From the NCBI GenBank assembly GCA_947460345.1, contig CANHGM010000002.1:49504-113503 (forward strand): a stretch of 64,000 nucleotides of DNA, read 5' to 3'. The translations under genes were made by a program, and so were the position numbers. A model generated the notes under the pieces. That model was given only the letters and a program-made list of their open reading frames with translations. It made no database searches and had not been told where the DNA came from. This DNA is from Bacteroidota bacterium. GTDB taxonomy: Bacteria > Bacteroidota > Bacteroidia > UKL13-3. Positions 27,112-37,268 of this stretch are shown one piece after another. Each line of letters begins with the position of its first letter. The first letter of the stretch is position 1.

Positions 27112-27957
27112 TTAGTAATCTTTTAGTGAAGAAGGTAATTGAGCTAAGGCAGAAGCAAGTTGCTCATCATTAGGTGCAACACCATGCCATTTGTGGCTTC
27201 CCATCATAAAATCTACGCCTTGTCCCATTTCTGTTTTCATCAAAATACAAATAGGTTTTCCTTGGTTAAGTTTTGATTTAGCTAAGTTTAGACCACTAAC
27301 AACCTGTTCCATTTTATTCCCTTCCATATGCAATACCTCCCAACCAAAAGATTCTATCTTCGAAGTTAGGTCATCAAAGCCCATAATATCTTTGGTATCA
27401 CCATCTATTTGTCTGCCATTAACATCAATAGTTAAAATAAGATTATCAGATTTATTATGAGAAGCAAACATCAGAGCTTCCCATATCTGGCCTTCTTGAA
27501 TTTCACCATCTCCACATAAACACCAAACAATATTTGGGTCATTGTTTAATTTTTTTGCTTGAGCTGCTCCAATTGCAACTGATAAACCTTGTCCTAAAGA
27601 ACCTGATGCAATTCTAATTCCTGGCAAATGCTCGTGTGTTGCTGGATGTCCTTGAAGTCTAGAATTTAACTTTCTAAAAGTAGCTAGCTCACTAATTTCA
27701 AAATAACCACTTCGGGCCAAAGCAGAATATAATACAGGAGAAATATGGCCATTAGATAAAAAGAATAGGTCTTGATTTAAAGCATCCATTTCAAATGGAG
27801 TTGCTTGATGATTCATCACTTCAAAATACAAAGCTGTAATAAAATCAGCACAACCAAGTGATCCACCTGGATGTCCAGATTTACATGCATGCACCATTCT
27901 TAAAATATCTCTTCTTATTTGAGTTGCTGTGGTTTCAAGTTGAGCTGTAGTTGTCAT
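27112..27957 (-). CDS. Transketolase, N-terminal (TPP-binding) subunit
   Basis: The N-terminal half of a split transketolase (281 residues), holding the TPP diphosphate-binding motif GDGEIQEGQIWEAL with its downstream VNGRQIDGDT, plus HACKSGHPGGSLGCADF and GSLGQGLSVAIGAA. It needs a C-terminal pyrimidine-binding subunit, usually the next gene; here the following gene is an acyltransferase and no such subunit is present in the window. Either the partner lies elsewhere in the genome or this copy serves a specialised sugar pathway. The sequence is intact, so it is not a degraded full-length gene. Confidence 0.9.
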   Translation of the reverse strand: MTTTAQLETTATQIRRDILRMVHACKSGHPGGSLGCADFITALYFEVMNHQATPFEMDALNQDLFFLSNGHISPVLYSALARSGYFEISELATFRKLNSRLQGHPATHEHLPGIRIASGSLGQGLSVAIGAAQAKKLNNDPNIVWCLCGDGEIQEGQIWEALMFASHNKSDNLILTIDVNGRQIDGDTKDIMGFDDLTSKIESFGWEVLHMEGNKMEQVVSGLNLAKSKLNQGKPICILMKTEMGQGVDFMMGSHKWHGVAPNDEQLASALAQLPSSLKDY

Positions 27958-28028
27958 TGGTGCAAAATTGCATATTAAAAGTTTATATCTATCCTCTTTT
28001 TTTTGAACACTGTTAGTATATATAATGA

Positions 28029-28382
28029 TTAACGATTCAAAGTCAAATCTCTCACTACTTCATCATCGCCTTTTACTTTAAATAAGTCTGTTTTACCTTT
28101 ATAGGTTAGAGTATCTTCTGTATAGGTAGCATAAACATACCATTCACCATCATCAACTTGATTTACTGAATATGTACCATCTAAACCAGTTTTTGCTTGG
28201 TAGGTAAATGATAATCCAGCTTTATCTTCTGTACTCATTATGTTTACGGTAGCATTGTATGCTTTATTAACCAAACCAGTTCCATCTTTGTAAGTGATGA
28301 TTCCTTTTATTACATTTTTGTTTTTGGTGCAACTACTAAATATGGCAGCAGTTGAAAATAGTATAAGTATAGTTTTTTTCAT
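28029..28382 (-). CDS. Lipoprotein with carboxypeptidase regulatory-like domain
   Basis: A 117-residue predicted lipoprotein. The signal ends FSSC, a lipobox with Cys at about residue 18. A single Ig-like transthyretin-type fold follows (IKGIITYKDGTGLVNKA, TGLDGTYSVNQVDDGEWYVYA). Such domains are common as small surface beta sandwiches in Bacteroidota, and the function is unknown. A TACTTTTG box lies 8 nt before the ATG. Confidence 0.7.
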   Translation of the reverse strand: MKKTILILFSTAAIFSSCTKNKNVIKGIITYKDGTGLVNKAYNATVNIMSTEDKAGLSFTYQAKTGLDGTYSVNQVDDGEWYVYATYTEDTLTYKGKTDLFKVKGDDEVVRDLTLNR

Positions 28383-28390
28383 TTGATAGG

Positions 28391-28398
28391 CAAAAGTA
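28391..28398 (-). promoter_or_regulatory. Putative -7 promoter element for the lipoprotein gene
   Basis: TACTTTTG on the minus strand ends 8 nt before the ATG at 28382, another very short leader. Confidence 0.5.
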
Positions 28399-28508
28399 AA
28401 CTTCGAATTAGTTGAAACAAAAGATTTATAAAATGTAATTTTAAATAAGCTACTTGTCAGATTATTAAATTGACAATTATGTAAAAATGATTTAAAGAAA
28501 ATATTTTT

Positions 28509-29831
28509 CTAGTGTTTTTTTCTATAAGCTTTACCGTATTTTTTTTTCATTTCATCTTCTCTGCTTCTTCTAACATTTACTTTACTGTTTTTTGCAGATT
28601 TTTGATGAAATGCAGGGCCAACATTGGTACGATTTGTTTTCTTGAACTTAATTGTTTTCATAAAAACTTTTGGTTCTTCTTCTGAAATAATTAAGTCTGA
28701 AATTTCTAAATCTTCAGGAAGTGCTTGAACCGGAATGCTGTAATTCATCATTGATTCTATATTCTCTAAATGCTCGTTTTCTTTTTCAACAACAAAGGAG
28801 ATAGAAATACCTTTTCGTTCTTTTCTACCAGTTCTACCAATTCTATGTATATATGTTTCTTTTTCGCTTGGCAAGTCAAAATTTATCACATGTGAAACAT
28901 CAGCCACATCTATACCTCTAGCTATTACATCAGTGGCAATAAGAACTCTACAAAGTCCTTTTTCAAACTGATTTACTGCACCAAACCTGTGATTCTGAGA
29001 TTTATTAGAGTGTATTACTTGAATAGCACTTCCAAACTGCTTTGATAAATGTTCGTATACCAAGTCAGCCAAATGTTTGGTTGAAACAAAAACAAGAACT
29101 TTGTTCATTTCAACATTTTCTGTCAAAAGTTTTTTTAGTAAATTAATTTTAGTATGAAAATTGGTAATGAAAAAGACAGATTGTGAAATATTTTCTAATG
29201 GAGTGCCCACTGGAGTAGCTTCAATCTTAATCATATTGCTAAAATATGTATTCATTAAATTCTCAACCTCCTGATTAAGCGTAGATGAAAATAATAGGTT
29301 TTGTCTGCGTTCAGGCAATCTATCAAAAATCACTTTTATTTGAGCTCTAAAACCTAAATTTAACATTTCGTCAAACTCATCTATGACAAGTTTTTTAATG
29401 TTTTTTGTCTTTAAAAAACCAGAAGCAAGTAAATCTACAATACGTCCGGGTGTTCCAACAATGATGTCTGCACCTTGAGCTACTTCTGCTGCTTGAGGTT
29501 TTAAATTTACTCCGCCAAAAACTCCAACAGACGAAAGAGACATATATTTACTAATTTTTTTTACCTCTTCTAAAACCTGTATGACTAATTCTCTTGTGGG
29601 TACTAAAATAATTAACTGGGGGTTTTTTTCTTTTGAAAAAACAATTTGTCTCAAACATGGAAGTAAGTATGCATAAGTTTTACCAGTACCAGTTTGAGCA
29701 ATTCCACAAACATCTTTTCCAGCCATTACTTCAGAAAAAACTTTTTCTTGAATAGTTGTTGGATTTTCAATACCTAAATCGATTAATGCATTTAAAATAG
29801 GTTTAGTTAAATTTAATTCTTTGAAACTCAT
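28509..29831 (-). CDS. DEAD-box-family RNA helicase with a DEFD motif II (RhlE-like)
   Basis: An ATP-dependent RNA helicase (440 residues). Q-motif and motif I AQTGTGKT (about 43-50), Ia PTRELVIQ, Ib GTPGR, motif II DEFD (in VIDEFDEMLNLGF), motif III SST instead of SAT, IVa VFVSTKH, V ATDVIARGID and VI HRIGRTGR are all present in order. The basic C-terminus (RRSREDEMKKKYGKAYRKKH) may bind RNA. The two altered core residues (Ala to Phe in motif II, Ala to Ser in III) are unusual. Its -7 box TACCTTTG is 22 nt upstream. Confidence 0.92.
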   Translation of the reverse strand: MSFKELNLTKPILNALIDLGIENPTTIQEKVFSEVMAGKDVCGIAQTGTGKTYAYLLPCLRQIVFSKEKNPQLIILVPTRELVIQVLEEVKKISKYMSLSSVGVFGGVNLKPQAAEVAQGADIIVGTPGRIVDLLASGFLKTKNIKKLVIDEFDEMLNLGFRAQIKVIFDRLPERRQNLLFSSTLNQEVENLMNTYFSNMIKIEATPVGTPLENISQSVFFITNFHTKINLLKKLLTENVEMNKVLVFVSTKHLADLVYEHLSKQFGSAIQVIHSNKSQNHRFGAVNQFEKGLCRVLIATDVIARGIDVADVSHVINFDLPSEKETYIHRIGRTGRKERKGISISFVVEKENEHLENIESMMNYSIPVQALPEDLEISDLIISEEEPKVFMKTIKFKKTNRTNVGPAFHQKSAKNSKVNVRRSREDEMKKKYGKAYRKKH

Positions 29832-29853
29832 TTACTTTGTTGGAATTTGAATA

Positions 29854-29861
29854 CAAAGGTA
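29854..29861 (-). promoter_or_regulatory. Putative -7 promoter element for the helicase gene
   Basis: TACCTTTG on the minus strand, 22 nt upstream of the ATG at 29831. Confidence 0.5.
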
Positions 29862-29978
29862 AGTTTAAAGTAATTGTAAAAATTTAAATAGAATTAAATG
29901 TCAGTTATTTATTTCTTTCAGTTACGTATATAGATGTTTAAAGTTTAACAATTAATTAATTAGGATTGCAACTTATTG

Positions 29979-29994
29979 TGATAATGTATTATCA
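29979..29994. promoter_or_regulatory. Perfect dyad upstream of the giant CotH/LTD gene
   Basis: TGATAAT and ATTATCA arms (7 bp, perfect) are separated by 2 bp, 22 bp before the ATG at 30017. The size and symmetry fit a protein operator, but no regulator is known and the AT-rich background makes chance possible. Confidence 0.35.
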
Positions 29995-30016
29995 TTGTAG
30001 TATTAAAAAAATAGTC

Positions 30017-33000
30017 ATGAAAAATTTTTATTTCTTTGTATCTTTTGTATTGTTTAGTTTTCAAAAAATTCATTCACAACAAGTTGTAATTAATGAAATT
30101 CAAAGTTCTAATTGGGGGATCATATATGCCAATGGAGAGCTTGAAGATTGGATTGAATTAAAAAACAAAACCAACGCTTCAATAGATCTGTCTAAATACT
30201 ATTTATCAGATGATAGGAAGAATTTAAAAATGTGGAGATTTCCAACGGGAACAACAATTTCAGCTCAAGGTTTTTTGTTAGTTTTTGCATCAGGTAAAAA
30301 CAAAACAATTGCATCAAAGATTCATACTAATTTTAGTTTAAGTTCTTCCAATTCAGATGTGTTTTTTAGTGATACATCTGGTAAGTTAATTGATTTTCAT
30401 GTGGCATCAGGTATTACATCAAAAACGAGTTGGGCTAGGGTGCCAGACGGTGCCAACAGTTGGTGTATTCTTGGCGTTCCATCACCAGGAGCAACCAATG
30501 GAAATGGTTCATGCATTACTCAATTTGCACCCCCACCTATTGTGTCAATAAAACCGGGTATATATAATGGCAGAGTTACTCTTACAGTTACTTGTCCCGA
30601 TTCCGGAACTTTTAAATATACTACAGATGGTAAAACTCCTAGTATTACAGTAGGTACATCAAAAAGTAGCGGTAGTTCAGTCTTTTTTGACAGCAGCTGT
30701 GTGCTTAAAATTAGAACATATAAAACAGGCAAACATCCTAGCACTCTTTGGGTGGGAACATATTTAATTAAACAACCTGCAAACATATCAATGCCAATTG
30801 TTTCTATTAGTATGAATCCTGATAGCTTTACCTTTTTATATAATAATGTAGATAAAGTGAATGAAAAAGAAGGCTATGTTCAATATTTAGACAAAAAAGG
30901 AAATTTACTTACCCAGTTTGGAGCTAACTTTACTATACATGGTAACTATTCTTCTTCATTCCCTCAAAAGAGTTTGAGAGTTGAGACTAGACAGTGGTTA
31001 GATAGTAGCACTATAAATTATAAACTTTATCAAAAAGATATATATAAATTCAGAAATTTTAACTTAAGAAATGCTGGTGTAGATTGGATGCGTGGTCATG
31101 TGAGAGATGCAATTACATCTAATTTGGCAAGAAAAACCAATGCCGATTATGGCGATGTTAAGCAAGTTCTTGGATATATAAATGGAAAATATACAGGCAT
31201 ATTTGAAATAAGAGAAAAATATGACAATGATTTTTGTGCAGAGAATCATAATGTAAATGCTGATAGTATTGATATGTTGAGCTATGGAGGAACTGTAAAC
31301 TATGGAAAAGATTCTGCTTGGTTGGCCATGTCAAACCTAGCTAATACTTTAAATTTAGTTCAAGATTCTAATTTTAATAAAGTTGCTAAATATATTGACT
31401 TAGACAATTGGATAGATTATTTTTCTACTGAAATGTATATAGCAAACACTGATTGGCCGGGCAATAATATCAAATGGTGGAGACCTCAAAGAACTGATGG
31501 CAAATGGAGATATATACTATGGGATTTAGATTTTGGGTGGGGTTTACCTTGGGGAGGTGGAGGTGGAATTGCTGTAACTACAGATTTGTTATCGAATGTT
31601 ATGGGTGGTGGTTTAGTTATAGGCGATTTAATGAATAACATCAATTTTAGAAAGAAATTTATCAATAGATATGCTGACTTAATGAACACAATATTTAGGT
31701 ATGAAAATGTGCCTAACTACCCTAATGTGTTTTATTATATGAAAAGCAACTATGATACTTTGGATAAAGAGATGCCAAGAGCATTTACACGTTGGCCTAA
31801 TCCCGGGGGATCAGTAAGTGGTGCAGCAACAAATTATTCTGATTGGAAATCTATGTACCAAAATATGTACATATGGGCTAAAGACAGACCAAAATATGCT
31901 CGAGGTCACATTAAATCTTATTACAATTCTATGATTAGTGATACAGTGAATATAACAATTACAGTATCGCCATCAGCAGGTGGTAGAATAAAAATAAATA
32001 CCATATATCCAACTATTGGTAGTGGTTGGAAAGGAACATACTTTAAAGGTGTTCCTGTAACACTAACAGCTATTCCTAATCCAGGATACAAGTTTGTACA
32101 GTGGAATGTAAACAATAACGATACAAACCTAACCACTTCAAAAGACTTTACAGCAATGCAAACCGTAATTGGTTATTTTACACCGGTCAGTCCTATAGAA
32201 CAACCAAAACTTGCTTTTACTGAAATAAATTACAATAGTAATAAAACTTTGAATAGTGGTAATTGGATTGAGTTAAAAAACTATGGCAATTCAGATGTAT
32301 ATATGACTGGTTATTGTTTAACCGCAAAAACTATTTGGAAAAAATATATATTCAAAGATAATTATGTAATAAAAGCTGGTGGTTATGTAGTATTGTGTAG
32401 TGATACAAGTAGTTTTTATAAATTGAATAGTAGAAGCATTAAAACAATTTTACTTCCTTTTGATTTAGATAATAACACTGAAATATTAGAGTTGAAAGAC
32501 CCTTCAGAAAAATTGATGCTGAGTATGGAATGGATTAATAATAATCCTTGGCCAATGACAGCAGATGGACATGGAAGGTCTATGGAATTAATATCTGATA
32601 CTGCAAATCCATCAAACCCGTTAAACTGGTTTAATGGATGTATGGGTGGTTCTCCAGGTAAAACTTATACTCCTTGCAACGAGCCTTTTAGTGTGTCTGA
32701 AATAAATTATAATTCTCCAACTTTTTCAGATGCGGGAGATTGGATAGAGTTATACAACCACAGGACTGATACAGTAAAATTAGGAGGATGGAAATTAAAC
32801 GATAAAGATGTTTGGAACCAATGGGTGTTCCCAGCTAATTTTAAACTAGCTCCTGGTGAAAGAAGAATTATATGTGGTGATACTGCTAAATTTAATACAG
32901 TTCATCCTGGTGTGGCTTCTCTTTACCTCCCCGGCTTTAATCTTAAAAATAATGAAGATGTTCTTGAATTTTATAATTCAAAAGATAGTATTAAGTTTTC

Positions 33001-36000
33001 TGTAGCTTATGCTGATACATTCCCTTTCACATTTAAAGCTGATGGCAAAGGATTTACTTTAGATTTAAAAGATTCTGTTTTAGATATGTCTTCTGGTTCT
33101 AGTTGGAGGGCTATTTGTATGCTAGGTTCACCAAGTATTACATCAGCTGCATGTGAAGGTGGAATTATTATTTCGGAAGTTAATTTTAAATCAGCTTCAT
33201 TTAATGATGCAGGCGATTGGTTTGAGATTCACAATACTAATTCATCTACTTTCAATCTTTCAAATTGGAAATTAACAGATGACACAACTAATTTTATATA
33301 CACAATTCCTACAGGTATTAGTCTTCCTCCGTTTGGCTATTTAGTTTTTGTTTCAGATACTGTAAAATTCAAAAAAATGTATCCTTGGGTGAAAAACTAT
33401 GTAGGCAATTTTAGTTTTGGATTAGGCAGTAAAAGTGATGCAATAAAAATTTACAATCCACAAGGCGATTTAGTGAATGCAATGAAATATGATGATATTG
33501 CACCTTGGCCTTCTGCTATTGCAGGTAGAGGATTTACAATGGAATTGACAGATTCAGATGCTTGGTTAAATGATGGAAGCAAATGGAGAAAAAGTGGTTG
33601 TTGGGGAGGTTCGCCTGGTGAGGCTCTTAAAAATTGTAATGATAGTATTTGGATTTCAGAAATTAATTACAATAGCGAAACAAGAACAGATGCTGATGAT
33701 TGGGTAGAGTTTTGGAACAATGGTAGCAAGGATGTAAATATTTCAAATTGGATGTTCTCTGATGCTAATTTAAAAGATACTTTTTTCTTTCCTCAAAATA
33801 CCATTTTAAAAACCAAAGAAAGAATTGTGGTATCAGCAAACTTGAGTAAACTATTTGCTATACATGATACCGTTCGTAATGCTTTAGGAGTAATGAAATT
33901 TGGCTTAGGAAGTGCAAGTGAACAAATTGTTTTAAGAGATACTTCCTTTCATTTAAAATTTGGAATGGAATACAATACAGATAGTACTTGGTCTAAGCTA
34001 CCTAATGGGAATGGCTATACATTATCATTAATCAAAAACAAATCTGATTTTATTAATCCAACTTCATGGACGAATGCTTGCCCTTCTGGCTCACCAGGAA
34101 AAGCAGATGGCCCTTGTAATGTAGTATTAACATTTTCAGAAATAAATTATTCTAGTGAGCCATCATTAAATACAGGTGACTGGGTAGAGGTAGTAAACAT
34201 TGGAAAAATACCAGCTGATTTAAGTTATTTTAGATTTCAAGGAAATACCATTAGCGATTATTGGGTCTTACCTAAAACCAAACTAATATATCCAAATGAA
34301 AGAGTAGTTTTGGTAAATGACTCGAATAAGTTTAAATCTTTTAATCCAAATATAGCTAACAGATTTGGAAATTTCAGTTTTGATTTATCTCAAGATACAA
34401 GTTTTATATATATGATAGATCCATATAATATTATAGTTACAAAAGCATTTTATTCGAGCAAATCAGGTTGGGCACAAGGTGCCTTTGGTCAAGGTAAAAC
34501 CTTAGAAAGAAATTCATTTAAAAGCAATTCGATAATTTCAACTTCTTGGTTTGATGGATGCATTGGAGGTTCTCCAGGGAGTACGTTTTCTAAATGCAAC
34601 AACAATCCTGTGGTAAGTGAAATTAATTACAATCCTGCTATATTCTTTAATACGGGTAAATGGTTTGAATTGCACAATACTTCTATTACAGATACTCTTG
34701 ATATAGGAGGCTACACAATTAGAAGCTCACAGTTTTTTAATGCATTTAATGTTCCGACTGGGGTTAAATTAATGCCAAACGAAAGAATAGTAGTAACAGC
34801 TGACTCTACTAAGTTTAAATCCTATTATAGTGGAGTTAAGTTTTTGGGTAATTTTATATTTAGCATGAATTTTAATGAAAAAATTAGAATTTTTGACAAA
34901 GCAGGTAAAATAGTATTTACAACTGATTACAGCAATAATATAGGCTGGCCACAAAAAGCAAATGGCCAAGGTAACACGCTTGAACTTATTGATTCGGCTT
35001 ACTTATATTCATCACCTACGAGTTGGTTTGATGGATGTTTTGGTGGTTCACCAGGTAGCGAGTATCAACCATGTAATACTCAGTTAAAAATATCTGAAAT
35101 AAATTATCAAAGCAATGCCTTAAAGAATAGTGGAGATTGGTTAGAATTATATAATACAAGTAGTAGCTATGTCAATCTTCAAGGTTTAAAAATAGTAAAT
35201 AAAGATAGCACATTAATATCAACTATTCCAAGACCATATATTTTGAATCCAAAATCATATATCGTTTTATGTAATGATAGCTTTAAATTTGATTTCCAAT
35301 ATTCAAACATACCAAGAATAAACGATTTGTTCATACTAAACGATACTGGAGAGAGCATAAAAATATATGATGCAAACGTTTTATTAACTGAAGCTACCTA
35401 CAGTTCAAAATCGCCTTGGTTGCCAGGTGCAGATGGTCTTGGACATACCAATGAAAGGAAATCTATTAATAACAATCCAAATGATGCCAACTCTTGGTTT
35501 ATAGGCTGTATTGGTGGTTCTCCAGGTTATGCTTTTACTCCTTGTACTGAAACTATTGTTATAAGTGAAGTTAATTATGCTAGCCATCCAAAAGCAGATG
35601 CTGGAGATTGGTTAGAAATATATAATAAATCAAATGATACCATTGATATTTCATCATGGCGATTGACTTCTAGAGATAATTTAAGAGTTCATTTCGTTAA
35701 AAATGGTACCCAATTATATCCTAAACAACGATATATATTATATAGTGATCAAACAAAATATGTAAAGATTTTTGGAGCTTTACCTTTGATGGGTGAGAAG
35801 ATAATATTTAACCTACAACCACAAGATATTTTTTCTATCATAAACAACCAATCAAAACTTTTATATAGTAACGGTTGGGATAGTATAAGTAATTGGCCCA
35901 ATGTAAATCAAACATCATATACCTTAGAAAGTAAAGATTCTGTGTTTGGTTATTTTGATTCGAATAATTGGATTTTAGGTTGTCCTTCTGGTTCACCTGA

Positions 36001-37249
36001 AACAGAATTAAAAGATTGTGATGGTGTGTTATCAGTTACAGAGTTGAACCCATCTTCAGAGGGTTGGTATCAAACGGGAGATTGGATAGAATTAGCTAAT
36101 TTAAGTTCGCTACCTTTTAACCCAATAGATTTTGAAATTAAGACACAAAAAGCTACTGGATTATCATATAAAATTAAAAGCAATACTGTTTTGTTTAAAG
36201 GCGATAGAGTGCTAATTGTAAATGATTCTTTACGATTTATATTAAATACAGGAATTAGTAATTTTGAGAGTCCGCTTCCATTTGGATTCGATGATAAACA
36301 AGACAGTGTTTATATATATAATAGAAAAGGTATAAAAGTTTATGCTAGTTTATTTAGTTCAAACGAATTAAATATGAAAGACGCATACTTAACAGGTAGA
36401 ACATTAGAAGTTAATGAAAATACAAACACGCAGTTGTCAAGTTCATGGTATGCTGGATGTATAGGAGGAACGCCAGGCACAGCTCATTTACCATGTGTTT
36501 TTGATGTAACCATAAACGAGTTAAATCTATTACCAGCATCTACAGTGCAAACAGGTAGATGGTTCGAGTTAAAAAACAAAACCAATAGTTCAGTAAATTA
36601 TCAAGGATATAAACTTAAAACCTCTTCTGGTGATTATTTAATTAATGCACCTTTGACAATTGCATCAAATGGTTATGGAATTGTGGCTGAAAATATTGCT
36701 AATTTTAAAACCTATTGGTCAAATGTTTCAGCAGCAGTTGGGGACAATAAAAACATCCCTGCTTTAAAAGGAAGAGTTGCTTTGTTTGATGCTAATGAAA
36801 ATGTTAAATTTTATATAGATTATGACAGTGTATCGCCATGGCCTTTATATACAACTATGCCAGGTAGAACATTAGAAATGTTAGATACAGCTTCAAATCC
36901 ATGGGATGCAAAATCGTGGATAGTAGGATGCTATGCAGGTACTCCGGGCAGAGGGTTTAGTTTGCCTTGCGAATATTATGGCCTTGGAATAACCAATAGC
37001 TCTTCAGAAAAGGAAACAAATTATATATATCCAAATCCAAATACTGGTTTGTTCACTATCCATTTAATGCCTGACTTTAGTAAGTCTAAAATTAGAATTA
37101 TAAATAGTTTAGGACAAAAAGTTACCGAAATAGAAAACAATGGTAAAACAGAGTTTTCGATAGAGCAATATCATTTAACTGCTGGTATTTATATGATACA
37201 AATTGATAATGGATTGTTGAATCAACATATCAAAATGATTAAACAATAA
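30017..37249 (+). CDS. Giant secreted CotH-kinase and lamin-tail-domain repeat protein, T9SS type A cargo
   Basis: A 2,410-residue exported protein. Signal peptide (ends IHSQ); lamin tail domain 1 (about 25-165); a chitobiase-type sandwich (YTTDGKTPS, about 175-250); a CotH-like atypical protein kinase domain (about 257-560, with LRNAGVDWMRGHVRDAI and the metal-binding-like ILWDLDFGWG); an InlB/Big-type repeat (about 645-720). Then ten more LTD units at 158 +/- 2 residues each, typically opening SEINY followed by GDWIELYN and closing GGSPG plus a Cys. The C-terminus IYPNPNTGLFTIHL to MIKQ is a type A sorting tail. ATG 30017 gives the signal peptide. Bacterial CotH/LTD proteins are mostly uncharacterised; phosphorylation by CotH is known for the Bacillus spore coat. 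Confidence 0.9.
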   Translation: MKNFYFFVSFVLFSFQKIHSQQVVINEIQSSNWGIIYANGELEDWIELKNKTNASIDLSKYYLSDDRKNLKMWRFPTGTTISAQGFLLVFASGKNKTIASKIHTNFSLSSSNSDVFFSDTSGKLIDFHVASGITSKTSWARVPDGANSWCILGVPSPGATNGNGSCITQFAPPPIVSIKPGIYNGRVTLTVTCPDSGTFKYTTDGKTPSITVGTSKSSGSSVFFDSSCVLKIRTYKTGKHPSTLWVGTYLIKQPANISMPIVSISMNPDSFTFLYNNVDKVNEKEGYVQYLDKKGNLLTQFGANFTIHGNYSSSFPQKSLRVETRQWLDSSTINYKLYQKDIYKFRNFNLRNAGVDWMRGHVRDAITSNLARKTNADYGDVKQVLGYINGKYTGIFEIREKYDNDFCAENHNVNADSIDMLSYGGTVNYGKDSAWLAMSNLANTLNLVQDSNFNKVAKYIDLDNWIDYFSTEMYIANTDWPGNNIKWWRPQRTDGKWRYILWDLDFGWGLPWGGGGGIAVTTDLLSNVMGGGLVIGDLMNNINFRKKFINRYADLMNTIFRYENVPNYPNVFYYMKSNYDTLDKEMPRAFTRWPNPGGSVSGAATNYSDWKSMYQNMYIWAKDRPKYARGHIKSYYNSMISDTVNITITVSPSAGGRIKINTIYPTIGSGWKGTYFKGVPVTLTAIPNPGYKFVQWNVNNNDTNLTTSKDFTAMQTVIGYFTPVSPIEQPKLAFTEINYNSNKTLNSGNWIELKNYGNSDVYMTGYCLTAKTIWKKYIFKDNYVIKAGGYVVLCSDTSSFYKLNSRSIKTILLPFDLDNNTEILELKDPSEKLMLSMEWINNNPWPMTADGHGRSMELISDTANPSNPLNWFNGCMGGSPGKTYTPCNEPFSVSEINYNSPTFSDAGDWIELYNHRTDTVKLGGWKLNDKDVWNQWVFPANFKLAPGERRIICGDTAKFNTVHPGVASLYLPGFNLKNNEDVLEFYNSKDSIKFSVAYADTFPFTFKADGKGFTLDLKDSVLDMSSGSSWRAICMLGSPSITSAACEGGIIISEVNFKSASFNDAGDWFEIHNTNSSTFNLSNWKLTDDTTNFIYTIPTGISLPPFGYLVFVSDTVKFKKMYPWVKNYVGNFSFGLGSKSDAIKIYNPQGDLVNAMKYDDIAPWPSAIAGRGFTMELTDSDAWLNDGSKWRKSGCWGGSPGEALKNCNDSIWISEINYNSETRTDADDWVEFWNNGSKDVNISNWMFSDANLKDTFFFPQNTILKTKERIVVSANLSKLFAIHDTVRNALGVMKFGLGSASEQIVLRDTSFHLKFGMEYNTDSTWSKLPNGNGYTLSLIKNKSDFINPTSWTNACPSGSPGKADGPCNVVLTFSEINYSSEPSLNTGDWVEVVNIGKIPADLSYFRFQGNTISDYWVLPKTKLIYPNERVVLVNDSNKFKSFNPNIANRFGNFSFDLSQDTSFIYMIDPYNIIVTKAFYSSKSGWAQGAFGQGKTLERNSFKSNSIISTSWFDGCIGGSPGSTFSKCNNNPVVSEINYNPAIFFNTGKWFELHNTSITDTLDIGGYTIRSSQFFNAFNVPTGVKLMPNERIVVTADSTKFKSYYSGVKFLGNFIFSMNFNEKIRIFDKAGKIVFTTDYSNNIGWPQKANGQGNTLELIDSAYLYSSPTSWFDGCFGGSPGSEYQPCNTQLKISEINYQSNALKNSGDWLELYNTSSSYVNLQGLKIVNKDSTLISTIPRPYILNPKSYIVLCNDSFKFDFQYSNIPRINDLFILNDTGESIKIYDANVLLTEATYSSKSPWLPGADGLGHTNERKSINNNPNDANSWFIGCIGGSPGYAFTPCTETIVISEVNYASHPKADAGDWLEIYNKSNDTIDISSWRLTSRDNLRVHFVKNGTQLYPKQRYILYSDQTKYVKIFGALPLMGEKIIFNLQPQDIFSIINNQSKLLYSNGWDSISNWPNVNQTSYTLESKDSVFGYFDSNNWILGCPSGSPETELKDCDGVLSVTELNPSSEGWYQTGDWIELANLSSLPFNPIDFEIKTQKATGLSYKIKSNTVLFKGDRVLIVNDSLRFILNTGISNFESPLPFGFDDKQDSVYIYNRKGIKVYASLFSSNELNMKDAYLTGRTLEVNENTNTQLSSSWYAGCIGGTPGTAHLPCVFDVTINELNLLPASTVQTGRWFELKNKTNSSVNYQGYKLKTSSGDYLINAPLTIASNGYGIVAENIANFKTYWSNVSAAVGDNKNIPALKGRVALFDANENVKFYIDYDSVSPWPLYTTMPGRTLEMLDTASNPWDAKSWIVGCYAGTPGRGFSLPCEYYGLGITNSSSEKETNYIYPNPNTGLFTIHLMPDFSKSKIRIINSLGQKVTEIENNGKTEFSIEQYHLTAGIYMIQIDNGLLNQHIKMIKQ
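32205..36960 (+). repeat. Ten tandem lamin-tail-domain coding units of about 475 bp
   Basis: Unit starts (SEINY-type motif) lie near 32211, 32687, 33164, 33645, 34126, 34606, 35082, 35554, 36027 and 36505, so the period is 472-481 bp. Divergence between units is high, so they are old duplications held to one length. Confidence 0.85.
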
Positions 37250-37268
37250 TTATCAATTTATAATAAAG

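Noticed and set aside
27112..27957. Transketolase half as a truncated pseudogene
   Set aside because: Length, start and stop match the known N-terminal subunit of split transketolases, and no remnant of a C-terminal half follows.
30790..31695. CotH domain as evidence for sporulation
   Set aside because: CotH-fold proteins are widespread in non-sporulating bacteria; there are no other sporulation genes and the protein carries a T9SS tail.
32205..36960. Regular 475-bp periodicity as a CRISPR or satellite array
   Set aside because: The units are coding, in one frame, highly diverged at DNA level and encode lamin tail domains; no short identical repeats with spacers exist anywhere in the window.
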